A DNA stretch of 64,000 nucleotides from Mycocentrospora acerina (GCA_022701365.1 JAKUHH010000303.1:1-64000); one strand, 5' to 3'; numbered from the stretch's first letter, positions 44,485 to 56,740 are shown. Made by a program: numbers and translations. The notes: generated from the letters alone by a model not told the origin.

Positions 44485-45149
44485 CTACTCATCCTCCTCC
44501 TCCCCTTCATCCCCCTCCTCTTCTGGCTCATGAATCTGCTGATTCAACACAATACTATACACACTCGCCTTGAGCAGTGTAAACACCAAACTCGTCTTGC
44601 GCTCTAGACCTCGTAGTCCATCCAATATAGCTGCACTAGGTTTGTCGGAAAGTGTAGAAAGGAGTGAAGACATCTACATTTTATCATTAGCATTTTTTTA
44701 TTTATATCTTTTTTATATTTCTATAGAACAAACAATACAAAAATGAGGAAAGAGAAAGTAAAAGTGAAAGTGGGGAAAAGGGAAGAAGAAAGCAAGGAGG
44801 GAAGGAGGGAGGTGAAAGAGGGAAAAGTGAAAAAACTAAAAGAGGAGAAAACGGAACAAGGAAAGGAGGGAAGTGAGAAAGTGAAAGAGGGGAAAAAATG
44901 GAAGGGGATAATAAGAATGCAAGAATGGAAGAATAAAAAAAGGGAAGAATGTAAGAATAGAGGAATGAAAAAAGGGATGAATGCAAGAATGGAAGAATGA
45001 GAAAAAAGGATCAGTACATTATTCAAATTCCCAAGTAACCTCGCATATTCATCCAAAACTTCTTGTTCCAGCGCCGTAAGGGAGTCTTCGCTTGTTGACA
45101 ATGTAGACGTCTGGAGTTGGCCGTCTTGCTGGTGCTGGTCTGTCGCCAT
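44485..45149 (-). CDS. DAD3: DASH (Dam1) complex subunit Dad3
   Basis: Two minus-strand exons (45018-45149, 44485-44673) give 106 residues. The core is LTALEQEVLDEYARLLGNLN followed after splicing by MSSLLSTLSD, AILDGLRGLERKTSLVFTLL and KASVYSIVLNQQI, the Dad3 family signature. The tail is acidic (EEEGDEGEEEDE). Dad3 is a small subunit of the fungal-specific microtubule-ring complex that couples kinetochores to spindle microtubules. The intron (44674-45017) is 344 nt, unusually long here, with donor gtactg and acceptor aatgtag; the splice sites are supported by the conserved junction LGNLNN-MSSLL. The intron is almost purely purine on the plus strand. Confidence 0.9.
44735..45005. repeat. Purine-rich low-complexity tract inside the DAD3 intron
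   Basis: About 270 bp of the plus strand are almost only A and G (units such as ggaaggagg, gaaagtgaaag, gaatggaagaat). On the transcribed strand it is a long polypyrimidine run. Confidence 0.8.
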
Positions 45150-45926
45150 TGTTTATTCTTCCTCTTTTTTTTCAACTCGTTCCTCTTTCTCTATCCTTTT
45201 CTCTGTCTCTTGGTGTGTGTACGTTGTGTACGGTGTGTGCGGTGTGTACGGTGTATACAAGTGGGTGTTGTGAGTGGCGTCGTGTCGTTTGGCGAGGGGG
45301 AACACGCGACGGTAAACTGTCCGTGCGTAATATTTTCCCTTTAGGTACATACCATCCCTAATTTAGTCATCTTTATTCGTTACAAACAAGTAAATCCTCA
45401 ACATCTTGTCTAGTTTGTCAATAAAACTGACAAAGTCATAAAAATATCAACAACATCAACAATGTCAAAAAAATAATGATGCAAAAATTACCATCTATTC
45501 TACTCACTCCTATCCTACCTACTCATCATTCACTACACCATCCTATCAATATAAGTATAAAAAAAACTACCACACTCATCCTCTCACACTCACACAAAAC
45601 AATACTCCCAAAATCAATCCTCAAAACGCCCTCACACAATCTCTCTCTCTCTTTGCAGTTTTCCTCTCGTAGTATTCCTCTCCATACCCACAAAGCTGGA
45701 TTCAGCGCAGAGATGAGAGCAAGCAAAATCAGACTACAATGCTTCCGTAAAACGCCGCTGCCATACATGATGGGGCCAAGAGACCCAATTATCCACCCAA
45801 TCAAACGAGTGGAGCAGGGCCAATGCATCGGAAACGCCAAACATACACACAACATACTAACAATTCACGCTTTTGGACCAAGAAAAAACTCACCACACCA
45901 AGACAAAATCAGAACCATCAGCTATT
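45150..45926. other. Spacer between DAD3 and the AGC kinase
   Basis: Promoter of DAD3 (minus strand) and 3' region of the kinase. It contains a ggtgtg/tacggtgtgt repeat near 45215-45260 and a CA-rich part (45480-45660). A 109-codon minus-strand frame (45526-45855) has two hydrophobic stretches but no recognised family, and is probably chance. Confidence 0.45.
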
Positions 45927-47991
45927 CTATCGACGTGTACTCGCACTCTGCATCGTGAGGTACTGCTGATCATGTTCTTGATGGTGGTCGTCTCCGTCGT
46001 GGTGAAGCGTCACACTGTTGAATTCCTCAAACGGATCTACAATCTCGCCCATTGGTGTCGCCAGCCCAGAGTCAAGAGGAACGCCCTTGACTCTTGACGC
46101 TCCAATGTCCACGCTGTGGCTCTCCTTGACGTTGCGGAAGTTGGGCGTTTCGATTCCTTGACCCTGGTGCGGGACAATGGGAGGCTTCATGTGACGCAAC
46201 AGCGCCCACTGCGTCGTGCGGAAAAAGGGCGCCGTCTTAATGTCCGACGCACCGGCGCGGGAGCCCAGTCGCTTGGTCTCGTCCTTGATGAGAAGCTTGC
46301 GAATCAGTCCCTTGCAGAGGCTGTACAATGTCAGTCGCCTTGCTTGCAAAGTTGTGGAAATTACACTTACTTGGACACTGCTGGTGCGCCAGATCCCTCT
46401 GGAAATGGCACATCGTCCTTGAGAATATTGGCAAATGTCGCGTTACGATTCTTGCCCTTGAAAGGCGTCGTTCCGAAAAGCATCTCATAAACCAAGATAC
46501 CCAGAGTCCACCAATCAACCGCACTGGTATGCCCGCAGCCCTTGATGACTTCTGGCGCAATATACTCTTCTGTACCCACAAACGAGTTGGTCCGGAAGTT
46601 TGCTATGCACGTCTTGGTGTCGATAATGGGCAGGTTGCTTGATGAGGTGCCGTTTCGACCGCTTATGATCATTGTCGGGCGACCCCCGGGATCTGACTGC
46701 TTGGACAAGTCAAAGTCTGACAACATGATATGTCCAGATTGGTGCAACAAAATGTCTATGCAAGTCAGCACGCTGGGATTACGCAGAAACCGGAAGACGT
46801 ACTTTCTGGCTTGAGATCTCGGTAGATGAAGCCCATGAGATGCAGGTACTCCAACGCAGCCGTCACTTCGGCAGCATAGAAACGCGCGGCGTCTTCATCG
46901 ACACATTTGTTCGGTCGCGTCTGCAGTGCTCGGAAGAACTCGCCACCACTGCAGTATTCCATGCAGAGGTAGAGATGGTCTTCTGACTGGAACGAGTGGT
47001 ACAGAGTAACGATAAAGGGGTGGTTGCTGGTAGCTAGGATTTCCTGCTCAGCCAAGGCGCGCTTGATTTTGTTGCGCTTGATCATTTCCTTCTTACTCAA
47101 GACTAAAGAGGTTGTTAGCGCAAGTTTGGCAGTCGTGGTGTTGGCAATGGTACCTTTCATGGCATACAGCCTGCTCGACTTCTTCTCTCGCACAAGGTAG
47201 ACCTTTCCGACGTCGCCCTTGCCGATGAGCTTGATCTTGTCGAAGCTCCCTGGGCCGACCTCGACATTGCGGACCTTGATCGAGTTGGAGCTGTAGGTTC
47301 TGCGAAACGCGACGGAATTGCGAATCTGGCCTGGCGAGGGAATGCTCTGTGACGGATCAAGGGGGGCAAGGTGGTTTTGGTCGGGCGACAGCGTCTCGAC
47401 CATGCTCAGCGTCGACGAATTGGCGTTGTGCAGGACGGGCTGCTTGCCCAGCTCAGCCGTCTGCGGGCGCTCGGTCGACTTGCCAGACGAGAAGAGGCCC
47501 TGGGCATTAGGGGCCGAGGCTACGCGTCGCAGCTTCCTGGCCAGCTCCTCCTTGCCGGCGGCGGTGGCCTGGTCGTTGACGCCGCTGACCGAGTCGGTGT
47601 GGATGGTGGGGATGGCGGGGGTGTCGGGCGGCGAGGGGGGCACGCTACCTGCGTTGTGGTGGCGCAACTCGGGTGGACCCTGGTGGGCAAAGTAGGGGTT
47701 CGCGTGGGCCGTGGGCGAGACGGCGTCGTCGAGCGGGTTGCCCTCGCTGGCAACCGTGTGCGAGCGATTGCGCGACATGTGGGGGATGAAGCGCGACTGG
47801 CGGAAGCTCGACTTCTCCGTCTTGAGCGTCGAGGCGCCGCCGTGGCCCTCGTCCGAGTGCTTGCGGGCGTCGCCGGTGCTGCCGTTGATGCGGAAGAAGT
47901 TCTTGATGCGCTGCGAGACTTGGCTGTTGGAGCCGTTGATGGGCTTGTTGGTCGAGAGCGACACGCCCGAGAAGGTGCGCTTCTCCGACAT
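45927..47991 (-). CDS. AGC protein kinase, NRC-2 / flippase kinase (Fpk1/Kin82) type
   Basis: Four minus-strand exons (47154-47991, 46803-47102, 46371-46755, 45927-46320) give 638 residues; an upstream ATG at 48108 would add 39. A Ser-rich regulatory N-terminus (to about residue 240) precedes the kinase. The kinase has the Gly loop IGKGDVGKVYLV, the Lys in YAMKVLSKKEM, catalytic YRDLKPENIL, and DFD instead of DFG (MLSDFDLSKQ), as in Fpk1/NRC-2 and plant AGCVIII kinases. The activation loop has an insertion, then SFVGTEEYIAPEVI. RLGSRAGASDIKTAPFF and a C-terminal acidic VDPFEEFNSVTLHHD fit the AGC tail. These kinases phosphorylate P4-ATPase flippases; in Neurospora NRC-2 controls conidiation. 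Introns are 51, 47 and 50 nt. Confidence 0.93.
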
Positions 47992-49549
47992 GGCGGGCGG
48001 CGGGCTGATGAGTGCCGTCGTGGCGTGCGTGGCGGGGCGGGCCAGAGGGGCGTCTTGTGGGCAAACGGGAGTGGCAGTCGGCGATGCGTCAGTGGGCCAT
48101 GGCCGCACGGCGATGCTGTGTGGAGGGGGAAAGAAGGGCTGCCGTCACTGGACGGGGCGGTGATGGCAGTGTGTCTTTTTGTTGCTTTTCTTCTTTCTCG
48201 TCTTGCGCTTCTCCTTGTTGTTATTGTGGTTGTTGTCGTTGTTGTTCTTCTTCTTTATCGTCTTCTTCTCCTTTATCGTCTACTACTTCCTCTGCTGCTG
48301 CTACTACTACTACCGCTATTACTGCTTCGGGGGCCCAGCTGAGGAATGAGGAGAAGAGGTCGCGGAACACGAATCCCAGGGCACAGCCGTAACCTAACCA
48401 GATGCTAGCCACAAGCAAGGGCACCGACGGCAGCAGCGGCGAATGATGGCGCGAGGGCAGGCGCAAAGTGGGGACCTGTTCCTGCTGGGGGCGTGCGAGG
48501 CTTCCACGACCCAAGACGGGCCAGGGTAGGACGACGCCAGCAACCCAGCAGCCCAGCAGCGCTGCCTTGCATGTCACTGCGCAGTCGCCCGATTTCCAAG
48601 CAACGCGCAATCGTCGCCCGGCACCGCTGGATGCTGCGGTCCTGTGCACAAATCCTGGCGCCCTCAGCCTCTGCCCCGTCCGCGTAGAGTGTAATATCCA
48701 CCCCGATTTATCAGCACCGCGCTCAGACGTCATTGCATCATTGCGCGGCCACGTCCCGTCCGTCTCGCTGCCCATCTTGCATCCGTGCCGGTGCCAATTG
48801 CCCTTCCCCTCACTCCCAGCCATGTTTCTGGCGTCCGTGAACCGCTCTCACACTCGCCCCCACCCCGTGCTGCTCCAAGTCCGTCTTCTCAAAGTCTGTC
48901 CCCTTGCCGGCCTACTGCCGTTTGGCGCCAACCCGTTCGAGACCCTTTCCCATTCAGCCGGCCCGTGCGCATCGCCTCACTCTAATAGTACTTGCTCCCT
49001 ACAACACAATCACACACCGAAAACGCTGCCGCGGCCATTGCCCATTGCATCTCGATTCCATCATATTACTGCAGTGCAAAACTTGGTCATGCCCATCTTC
49101 TGCCCTACACACGCCTGCCCAAGACTTGAACAAGCCAGCTACGCCTAGGCAGAGACGACATCTCCGCCCATTCGCCTCCGCCATTGCCCACCCTAGCCAT
49201 GTCCACTACTACTACATTGTCTGCATTCAAATTCATGTTAACCAAACAAAAAGAAACAGCCAAAATTGCCCGCCATCCCGCCATCCCGCCATTACCCCAC
49301 CCATCCTTGTACTTCCATCCCACCATCAACCATTTCCACCACACGTGCATGTGAATATTCTGCCAAATCTATAGCGTGTAGACGGCCTCTTCCAAATCGC
49401 CAGAAGAATCCATGCCTGCTAAGAAAAAAGACGAGGGAATAACCCCAAAAGACACGGCATTGGCAGACGTCGATAAGTCATCCAATGTGCACCCCAAGGC
49501 CACCTCTCCAATCATTGCCAACCCTGAGCAGGACAAGCACAGTCATCCT
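47992..49549. other. Upstream region of the AGC kinase and 3' region of the next gene
   Basis: This is about 1.5 kb. If the 48108 start is used, the first 117 bp are coding. A GTT/CTT/CTG trinucleotide tract lies at 48215-48325. The rest (48400-49540) is C-rich and shows only overlapping short frames. It is likely a long 5' UTR/promoter plus the 3' UTR of the minus-strand gene ending at 49550. Confidence 0.45.
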
Positions 49550-52500
49550 TTAGTGTCGAGAGTTGTTCCGTCGGTATTCCTCAATCTCCTCCATCTCCAA
49601 CTTCCGAATGTTCTGGAAACGCCCTCGCCACTTCTGTGAGCGAGCTTTCTTGTCCTCGGGCGACATGGTCCGCGGATCGTCTTTCTTGATACGCCGGAAC
49701 TTGTTCGTCACTTGCTCCAGCTTGGCCTTTGCCGGTGAGTGTTCTCCAGACTTTTTCGGTGAGTTTGGCCCATCAATGGGCGGCCCTGCCATGTCGCTGG
49801 CCTTCGCAGGCGAATACGTAGCCTTGTGTTTGCCCCTTCCTCCCAATGGCTTGAAGCAAGACACGCCAACCTTCTCACTATGGATTGGAATGGGAGCTTC
49901 ATCAGAACGGCTACCCTTGAAAGTCCGAGTTCCATCAATATGTGTGTCCGCGACCATTTCTGCAAGATCGTCCATTGCGCCATCCAGTCCTGACATGTGG
50001 TGGTGAACGAATGGTCCTTTCGCTGGCACAGAGTCTCCGCCAATACCGCCATGGCCCATTTCTTTTGAGCTTGTGTGGAACCGTTGCATGGAAAACGAAG
50101 TTCCATTTGGACGAATGCTAAGCTGATTGCCAGAGAACTGTCGTCCAACCCCTCTGTTCAAAGGGACCGTATCTGTGCGGAAGAGTGCACTTTTGTCTTG
50201 TGTTGTCTTACAATTCTCCGGCTCAGCACTCGGTAGAGTTTCTTGACGATGCGCAAGTAAATGTCCATTGGCGAGTTGTCCGGCCGGAATCAAACACTTC
50301 ACGCCTGAAGGATTGCGCTGGCCTGACTTCTGAGCGACTTCGTTGCCGAGTGCATATGCGACTGATGCGTTTCGAATACTTCCTCGCGGACAATATGTTG
50401 AGTCTCGGCGCACGTCAATAGCCGTATTGACCTCTGCAGAGCGGACGTTCTCCTGGCATCTGCCAGGCACGTTGCTGTGACTGAAGGACATGCTAACAGC
50501 AGAATCATGAGGTGTGGAGCTAGCGACTAGACCTCGAATTGAAGGAGTTTGAGAGTCCAATATACCCTGCAGATATAGACCACGAATAGCCGACTCGTCG
50601 CGGATTCTCTTAGTTTCATCTGAGAGGAAATGTAGAAGACCTTGGATGTACCCCTGTAAGACCTCGGGGACGTCGGGGATACCAACATGATCGTAGCCGG
50701 CCTGGTATCCTTCCTGATATGTGAATGGCGTGTGCGTCACGACTTTATCGGCGAAGGGATGATTCCCGTATGTCTCTGTGTTTTGGTTGGACAGCTTCTG
50801 CATGGGCACATTGCTGCTCGAGGCTGAACTAGAAGTGTCGATGCTCATGGTGAGAGGACGCTCCTGGGTGCTCAGAGAAGGCTGACCCAATGATCCATGC
50901 TGCAGAGAAGGATGAAGTGGCTGTTTACCAAAAGCCTCCGGCCATGATGTTAGTCTAGAAACTGGCTCATTGTTGTTTGAACGACCAGAACTGCCTTCGT
51001 TCCAGGGACTAGCTGGCCAGTTCTTCTCGGGTGTAGATGGCGCAGCTGGCTCATCTCCTAGGCTCAGTTTGGGATGGTCTACCTTTGGAGCTACTCGAGT
51101 AGAAGAATACTCATGAGTGTTCGTAGGGAAGAAGTCTTGCGTGTCAACGCTCGATAGACTGGGCTTCTGAGATAGAGCTTGACGCTCATGCTTTTCGGAT
51201 CGCAATGCTTCTTTGTCACGCCAAGACGACCGCTTTGCTGGTGAAGGTGTGGGAGGGTTACCTCCGCTGTTGGGCCCAGCATTTGTGGAAGGCTCATATG
51301 TGGGACTCTTTGGATCCAAAATGGAAGTGGTACGCTTTATGGTGTCCTCGCGAGGCGGTTTGATCTCAATGGCGTGGGAGCGACGACTCACCTCACCGGG
51401 CGAGTGTGGCGCGATTACAGTGACTGGCACGAAAGGCGGTGGCTCTACTGCTGGAAAACTGGAGAAGGTACCGAACGGAGGTTGTTGATACATCATCATG
51501 GATGTATACGGGTTGGCGGTAGGAAGAGCGTACATGGAATTTGAGTGCGGCTGCTGGATCTGCGGTGCGAATGACGGAATTGGAGCTGGACTTGCGGTCG
51601 CAGCAAACGAAACTTGAAAGGCATCGGGTTGAGCCGACGAGGTAACATCGTTCTCGAGAGCCGTGATTTGTTTTCTGAGTGCGTCAAGTTCAACAATCAG
51701 GCATCGCTTCTTCTCAATCATTCCCACTCGCCACGAGTCACTCTGGTGGTTGGCTTGTAGGACTTCGGTCTGCTCAACTGTCCGGAGCTCTTGCCTCTTG
51801 AGATTTTGTTCGGCCCTCAGGGCAGGGAGGTCCAAACCTGCAAGCAGAGTATGCGTATTAGAGCGTTGAGGACCGAATTGTGTTGCAGACAGACTTCTGT
51901 GCATGGATAACATGGCTGGATCTGACCTTTGGTCGGCGGCGGTATCCATGACAGTAGTGTCGCCCGGAGGCGTGGCCGAAGTATTGGATTGAACAGCGGG
52001 CAGCGCAAACATCTGATCGCCGACGAAGACAACAGGCTGACCGTTTACAACCTCAATACGGGCAGTACTATTGTTGATTGATTGGGTTTGCGAAGAAATA
52101 CCGTTGCCCGGGGCGACGCGCAGTGCTTGCGGCTTGTAGGTGTTGTCACCAAAGCGCGAGATACCTAGGGTTGCAAGATCGCTGGGAACGACTCGACCGC
52201 CAGCAGTGACTCGCATGCCTGGTGGACTACCGTGCTCTTTGAGCAGTTTCTCGGCCTTCCCTCGCTTGATCGAAGGAGAAGGTGATGGTTTCTTCTGTGA
52301 TGCAGTCGAAGCGGAAGCTAGCACAGTGGGTGGTCGTAAACTCCTGCTCGATGTGGCACGAATCAGATTCGCGGATACGGATGTAGAAGGACGCAAGACG
52401 TGCTCTGGACGCACAAATAGTCAGTCTTGATGTTGGCGGATCAGGAAGGAGAGGAAGACAAAAGGCGCAAGTGCTGGAGCGTAAATTTGTGATGTCGTGA

Positions 52501-52740
52501 TGCATCAATGTATGGAGAGAGAGTATATCGAGGAGACCTCGACGGCGCAAACAATCGGCCATGGATTGTAAAATGGAAATGATGAAGAGATGAAGGTGAA
52601 CGGTGAGTGGTGAAAGGTAGGTTTATCGATTACTGACCTTTGATGACATCCTCGTCGGCGAACCTGTCTATTGACACCGCGGATTCGGAAACTGAGTCTC
52701 GGAGGGCTAGCAGTTCCTCAACCTTGTACGCAAGAGACAT
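49550..52740 (-). CDS. Large low-complexity protein with an eIF4E-binding-type motif
   Basis: Two minus-strand exons (52638-52740, 49550-52404) give 985 residues; an ATG at 52785 would add 15. The N-terminus MSLAYKVEELLALRDSVSES contains YKVEELL, which fits the canonical eIF4E-binding pattern Y-x4-L-hydrophobic, followed by DEDVIKEHVLRPS. Next come Ser/Pro-rich disorder, a coiled coil (about residues 210-275; KKRCLIVELDALRKQITALE), a conserved-looking patch YQEGYQAGYDHVGIPDVPEV, and a basic C-terminus (KWRGRFQNIRKLEMEEIEEY). The 233-nt intron (gtcagt..gtccag) joins DVIK to EHVLRPS in frame. No catalytic domain is visible. A role in translational control or mRNP binding is inference from the motif alone. 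Confidence 0.75.
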
Positions 52741-52785
52741 TGAAGATGATCCACTTCTGAAACAAGTAGACAGCGGACCGTCCAT

Positions 52786-53608
52786 TTGATCAAGCGTTAA
52801 TGCTGGGGATCGAATGGCAGGCTGATTCGAGTAAGGAGTGTGTTGTGAGATGGTTTGATGCGGATATCCTAACGTTGTTAACTTTGTTTAAAGAGAAAAA
52901 AACTTGACATATGGATGCGAATCTGATGTCAGGGTGTAAGGACAGCGATGTACCTCAACGTTGACTGGTGGTGGGGTGCAAAGTGAACAAGAACGAGCGG
53001 CAACTATCCAAAAGCCGAAAAACAGCAATGCGGAAGAAGACAGAGAGTCAAGAAAATGGGGGACGAATGAGTGTGTTGTTAAAAGAGGGAACAGAAGATG
53101 CGGTGTCTTCTAAAGTTATAGTCTGTATTCCGACGTGCTTTCCAGGGTGATATGGGAGCAATGAGATTTTGGAAGGAGGATACGTAATTAGAGAACGGAG
53201 AGAGACATCAACCAACCGCATTGTGAGATCTGAGGCAAGGGGTCGCCAACGAAGGCAACCACCTAGAGATGCGGGAGAAAGGGGAAGTCTGCATTTGCAT
53301 CTCGCCATGATGGTAGATTGCAACCATGAGATTTACATGTATATAGAAGCAACGCCTAATCCTCTAGAGCGAGGAGATAACATATATGCGTTCAAGCTAC
53401 ACGAAATTGGTAATCATTGCACAAAAAGACTTGCGATTATGCAGAAGTCTTGAGGTTCGTCATTGGCTTTTGAACACTGCTAGATGCTAGATGCTTTGCT
53501 ATTCACATACTGGACATGGTTCAAAATTAAAACTTTTGCCATGAAACACCGTCACAAATCGTATATCATTCACAGCTGGGTTTTTTGTTGGCTCATACAG
53601 GGAGATCA
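52786..53608. other. Intergenic spacer
   Basis: Promoter of the low-complexity protein gene and 3' region of MRE11. Short frames only; no domain, repeat or RNA gene was seen. Confidence 0.45.
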
Positions 53609-55997
53609 TCATCTTCCGCGCTTAGGTCGTGAAGTTGACATTGGCTCGAATGCCTCATCATCATCTGAAATTTCATCGTCACTCTATATTTAATGTTAGT
53701 AACTACACTTTGACGAGCTATTTCAACAAAGCTTATTCTTACCGGCTCAGCAACCTTCTTTCCACGTGTTCCAGTAACTCGTGCAATCTGACTATGCTGC
53801 GAAGATGTTTGCGAAAAATTGAGTGTTGTTTGTTTTGCTGCGGCTGGCGCTCTTGTACGTGTGCTAGTCGCTGTCTTCTTCACAGGCGACTTTACTATTG
53901 CTGGTGCTTTTGGAACGGCAGCGGGTTTCTTCGCAGTCTTGCGTGCTGGTTTTACAAAAAGGTCCTCAGCACTCTCTTCATCGTCGTCATCACTGATCAT
54001 AATTGCATCGCCGTCTTCATCCTCCTCTTCCTCTTCAACGGCAGCTTTCTTTCCGCGCCTGTTCTTGGCAGCTGGAGCGGCCTTCTTGGTAGCTACTGGT
54101 ATTTTCCGAGTAGTTCCCACTGCTTTGCCACGGCCACGTGTAGCTGGTTTCGTTGTAGGAACAGGGGCCGAGTTAATCTCCTCGTCTTTTTCGTCCCTCT
54201 CATTATCAGAGCGGATGAGCGCGCCCGGCTGCTCGTCCCAAGGTCCCTCTTCATCGCTGTCCCAGTTGCTGGGTTTGGGTTTGAGCTTGGCTCTTCGTGT
54301 TTTCTTGAGTTTGCCGGATGCAAACAAATCTTCTAGCTGCGATCGGTATTGCTCCATCTCATTTGTGATTCCGGCCTCATCAACTTCGTTGGCCTCCATC
54401 AAGTGCTTCAACTGATTGGCCAAGCTTTCATTCACGAACATCTCCATAGCATGCTTATCATCCTTATCCACAAATTGGGAAACCGCATCACCGAATGAAT
54501 TTTGTGGCAGGATCGTGAGCGACTGTGCAGTCAGAAACTCTTTTACCAACTCGTCTACTTTCACATTGGTGAGGCTTATTTCAGCCAATACTGCCTCATC
54601 TGGCATTTCAGAATTGTTCTTGAGGGCCCCTATGAGGTGTCAAAAATCTGTTAATAAGATGTCATAGTGGTACTTACGAGTTACCGGCTTCTTTTTTCGA
54701 TGGAATTGTACAACATCGTTTACATTTGCGACTTTACCTTGAAACCGGTTGGAGATACGCTGCGGATTCTCACAATGAAACTCGCCAGGCTGTGGGGCTG
54801 TGTACTCCACACGCAATCGAATGAGTGGTAGTGGAACTTCGATATCATCACCCTCATCTCGGTCACCCTGAAGCGAAAGCCATTCGTTCTTAGCCTCTTC
54901 GATCATGTCTTCCACAACCTGATTGAGATATTGAGTAATCTTGGCGCGATTATCTGTCATTCTCCAGATCCTTTTGTCTTTAATCTCTTTTTCCTCAGCC
55001 AGTACAATCTCTCGCATCAGAAATGGTCTCACCGTCTTCAGTCGGATGGGTTCAACTATAAACTCCTTACCTGTAACATTCAATATCGCAACATGCTTTG
55101 GTACCGCTTCCCCAGGCATTAAAGATGTGGCTACAGACGACCCGGGTTGCATAACGTGGAATCCCATCTCAGGATTGTACCGAGGATCAACTAGACATTC
55201 GTGTTCATGACCCCATACAACAAGGTCCATAAAATCTGGCAGGAAGTTCTCAGGCAGATAGCTGGTAGGCGTATGGGCATGATGGTTCTGGTGGACACTC
55301 ATTATGTTGAACCATTCATCTTTCTGCGTCCCAGGCTGAAAGAATTTGACGTTACCGTCGCGCCAAGTATGGAACAGTCGTTCATCTCGAACATTACTCA
55401 GACCATATAGCGCAAGTTTTGTGCGGCCTTTCTGCAATAAAACGGGCTTGACGGCGATTTTGTCGACCTCGGGTGTACGTCCAAAGTAGTTGACGAGTCC
55501 AGATGCCTGCAAGAGATCCAAAGGCGAGAACGAGCCCTCGCCGGATGGATCGTCATGATTGCCATGTATCGCAAATACAGGTATTGCAACGTTGATGTCC
55601 TCATCCTCATAATTGACGTGGTCGAAGATGCCTCCAAAGTTTTCGCTGGCGTCGCTCAGCATCTCCAGTTCGCATGGTTTCTCTCCCAAGCAGTTCATTC
55701 GCAGTGATCGCATGACCTGGTACATGGATTTCCTCGACGGTTTGTTCTCGTGGAAGAGATCTCCTGCATGCAGCACCATATCAACATCGTGTTCTTTTGC
55801 TAGGCACATTACTTCATGGAATGTTTTCCAACTGTCATCCTTGCGGTTTGCATCGCGTTCGTTGTATCCGACATGGCTGTCTGTGGCGATAAGAATCCGG
55901 ATAGTATCAGCACCTAACCATAGCGTTAGCGAATTCTTCACGGCATCAGTTGTGCAGCAAGCTCACCTCGCAGCGGGCCTCGAGTTCGTGGCGGCAT
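53609..55997 (-). CDS. MRE11: Double-strand break repair nuclease Mre11
   Basis: Four minus-strand exons (55967-55997, 54678-55913, 53743-54629, 53609-53683) give 742 residues. Phosphoesterase motifs are in order: RILIATDSHVGYNERD (I), VLHAGDLFHENKPSR (II), FAIHGNHDDPSGEG (III), MSVHQNHHAHT (IV) and DLVVWGHEHECLVDP (V), which hold the Mn-binding Asp/His residues. The capping domain follows (VRPFLMREIVL). The C-terminus is disordered with RGRG, acidic DEDGDAIMISDDDDEES and Lys/Ala-rich DNA-binding stretches, ending RPKRGR. With Rad50 and Nbs1/Xrs2 it resects DNA ends and activates Tel1. Introns are 53, 48 and 59 nt. The 31-nt first exon encodes MPPRTRGPLR. Confidence 0.96.
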
Positions 55998-56274
55998 GGT
56001 GGCGTGTCTGGCTGTGGTAGAGATGTTCAAATATGCTCCATCTAGTGGGGCAGAGAGAGGAATCCGCGCAAGGGAAGTTGGCTCTACCCAAATCTTGGTC
56101 GGTTGTACAGAAAGGCTTTGATTGCGTATGCCTAACACGACGAAGCCGGCGTGTGTACACCAGCTGGCGACGCGCCGTGGAGCTTTAGCGCAAGACACGG
56201 ACTCACGTGGTCACGATATTGACGGGAAAATCGGAAACCATTCGCCGACCTCATCATCCACGCCGTACGCCGCA
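55998..56274. promoter_or_regulatory. Divergent promoter, MRE11 / mitoribosomal uS19m
   Basis: The start codons are 277 bp apart on opposite strands. A bidirectional promoter is inferred from spacing; no specific element was identified with confidence. Confidence 0.5.
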
Positions 56275-56740
56275 ATGATTTCCACACGGGCGCTCTGCGC
56301 TCGATCGATCTGGAAAGGTGAGCCGATGTGTGACACTTGTGTGGTGAAATGGGAATGCTAACTTAGGCACAGGACCCAACATTGTCCCGTCAGTTCATGT
56401 CCCTCTGTGAATGAATCCTCTCGCTAAACCGATGAAAGACTCCCAATTGCACGCGCAAAGCCTGGAGAGCGCCAGACTCCGATAAAGACGCAAGCACGTT
56501 CTGCAACAATTCTGCCAAACTTTGTTGGGCTCAAGTTCCAGATCCACAACGGGAAGAGCTACATGGATATTACCATCACAGAGGATATGGTCGGTCACAA
56601 GCTTGGAGAATTTGCGCCGTACGTCTTCCCTGAAACGTTCTCAATCTCTGCAGGGCACAGATAGGAGCTGTTCCTAGAGCTGACTGTTGACTGGCAGGAC
56701 GCGGAAGAACTTCACGTACAAGCAGACGAAGAACAAGTAG
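56275..56740 (+). CDS. RSM19: Mitochondrial small-subunit ribosomal protein uS19m
   Basis: Four small exons (56275-56317, 56373-56388, 56439-56618, 56698-56740) give 93 residues, close to yeast Rsm19. The protein reads MISTRALCARSIWKGPNIVP, then LPIARAKPGERQTPIKTQAR, SATILPNFVGLKFQIHNGK, and the S19 signature MVGHKLGEFAPTRKNFTYK. It sits in the head of the mitochondrial 30S-like subunit. The second exon is only 16 nt. It is supported by the family motif KGPNIVPL across two junctions, and all junctions keep frame (introns 55, 50 and 79 nt). An automatic finder would probably miss this gene because no long open frame exists. Confidence 0.88.

Noticed and set aside
47371..48342. 323-codon plus-strand frame
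   Set aside because: Antisense to the N-terminal exon of the AGC kinase, Arg/Gly/Val-rich and ending in a Leu run from a trinucleotide repeat.
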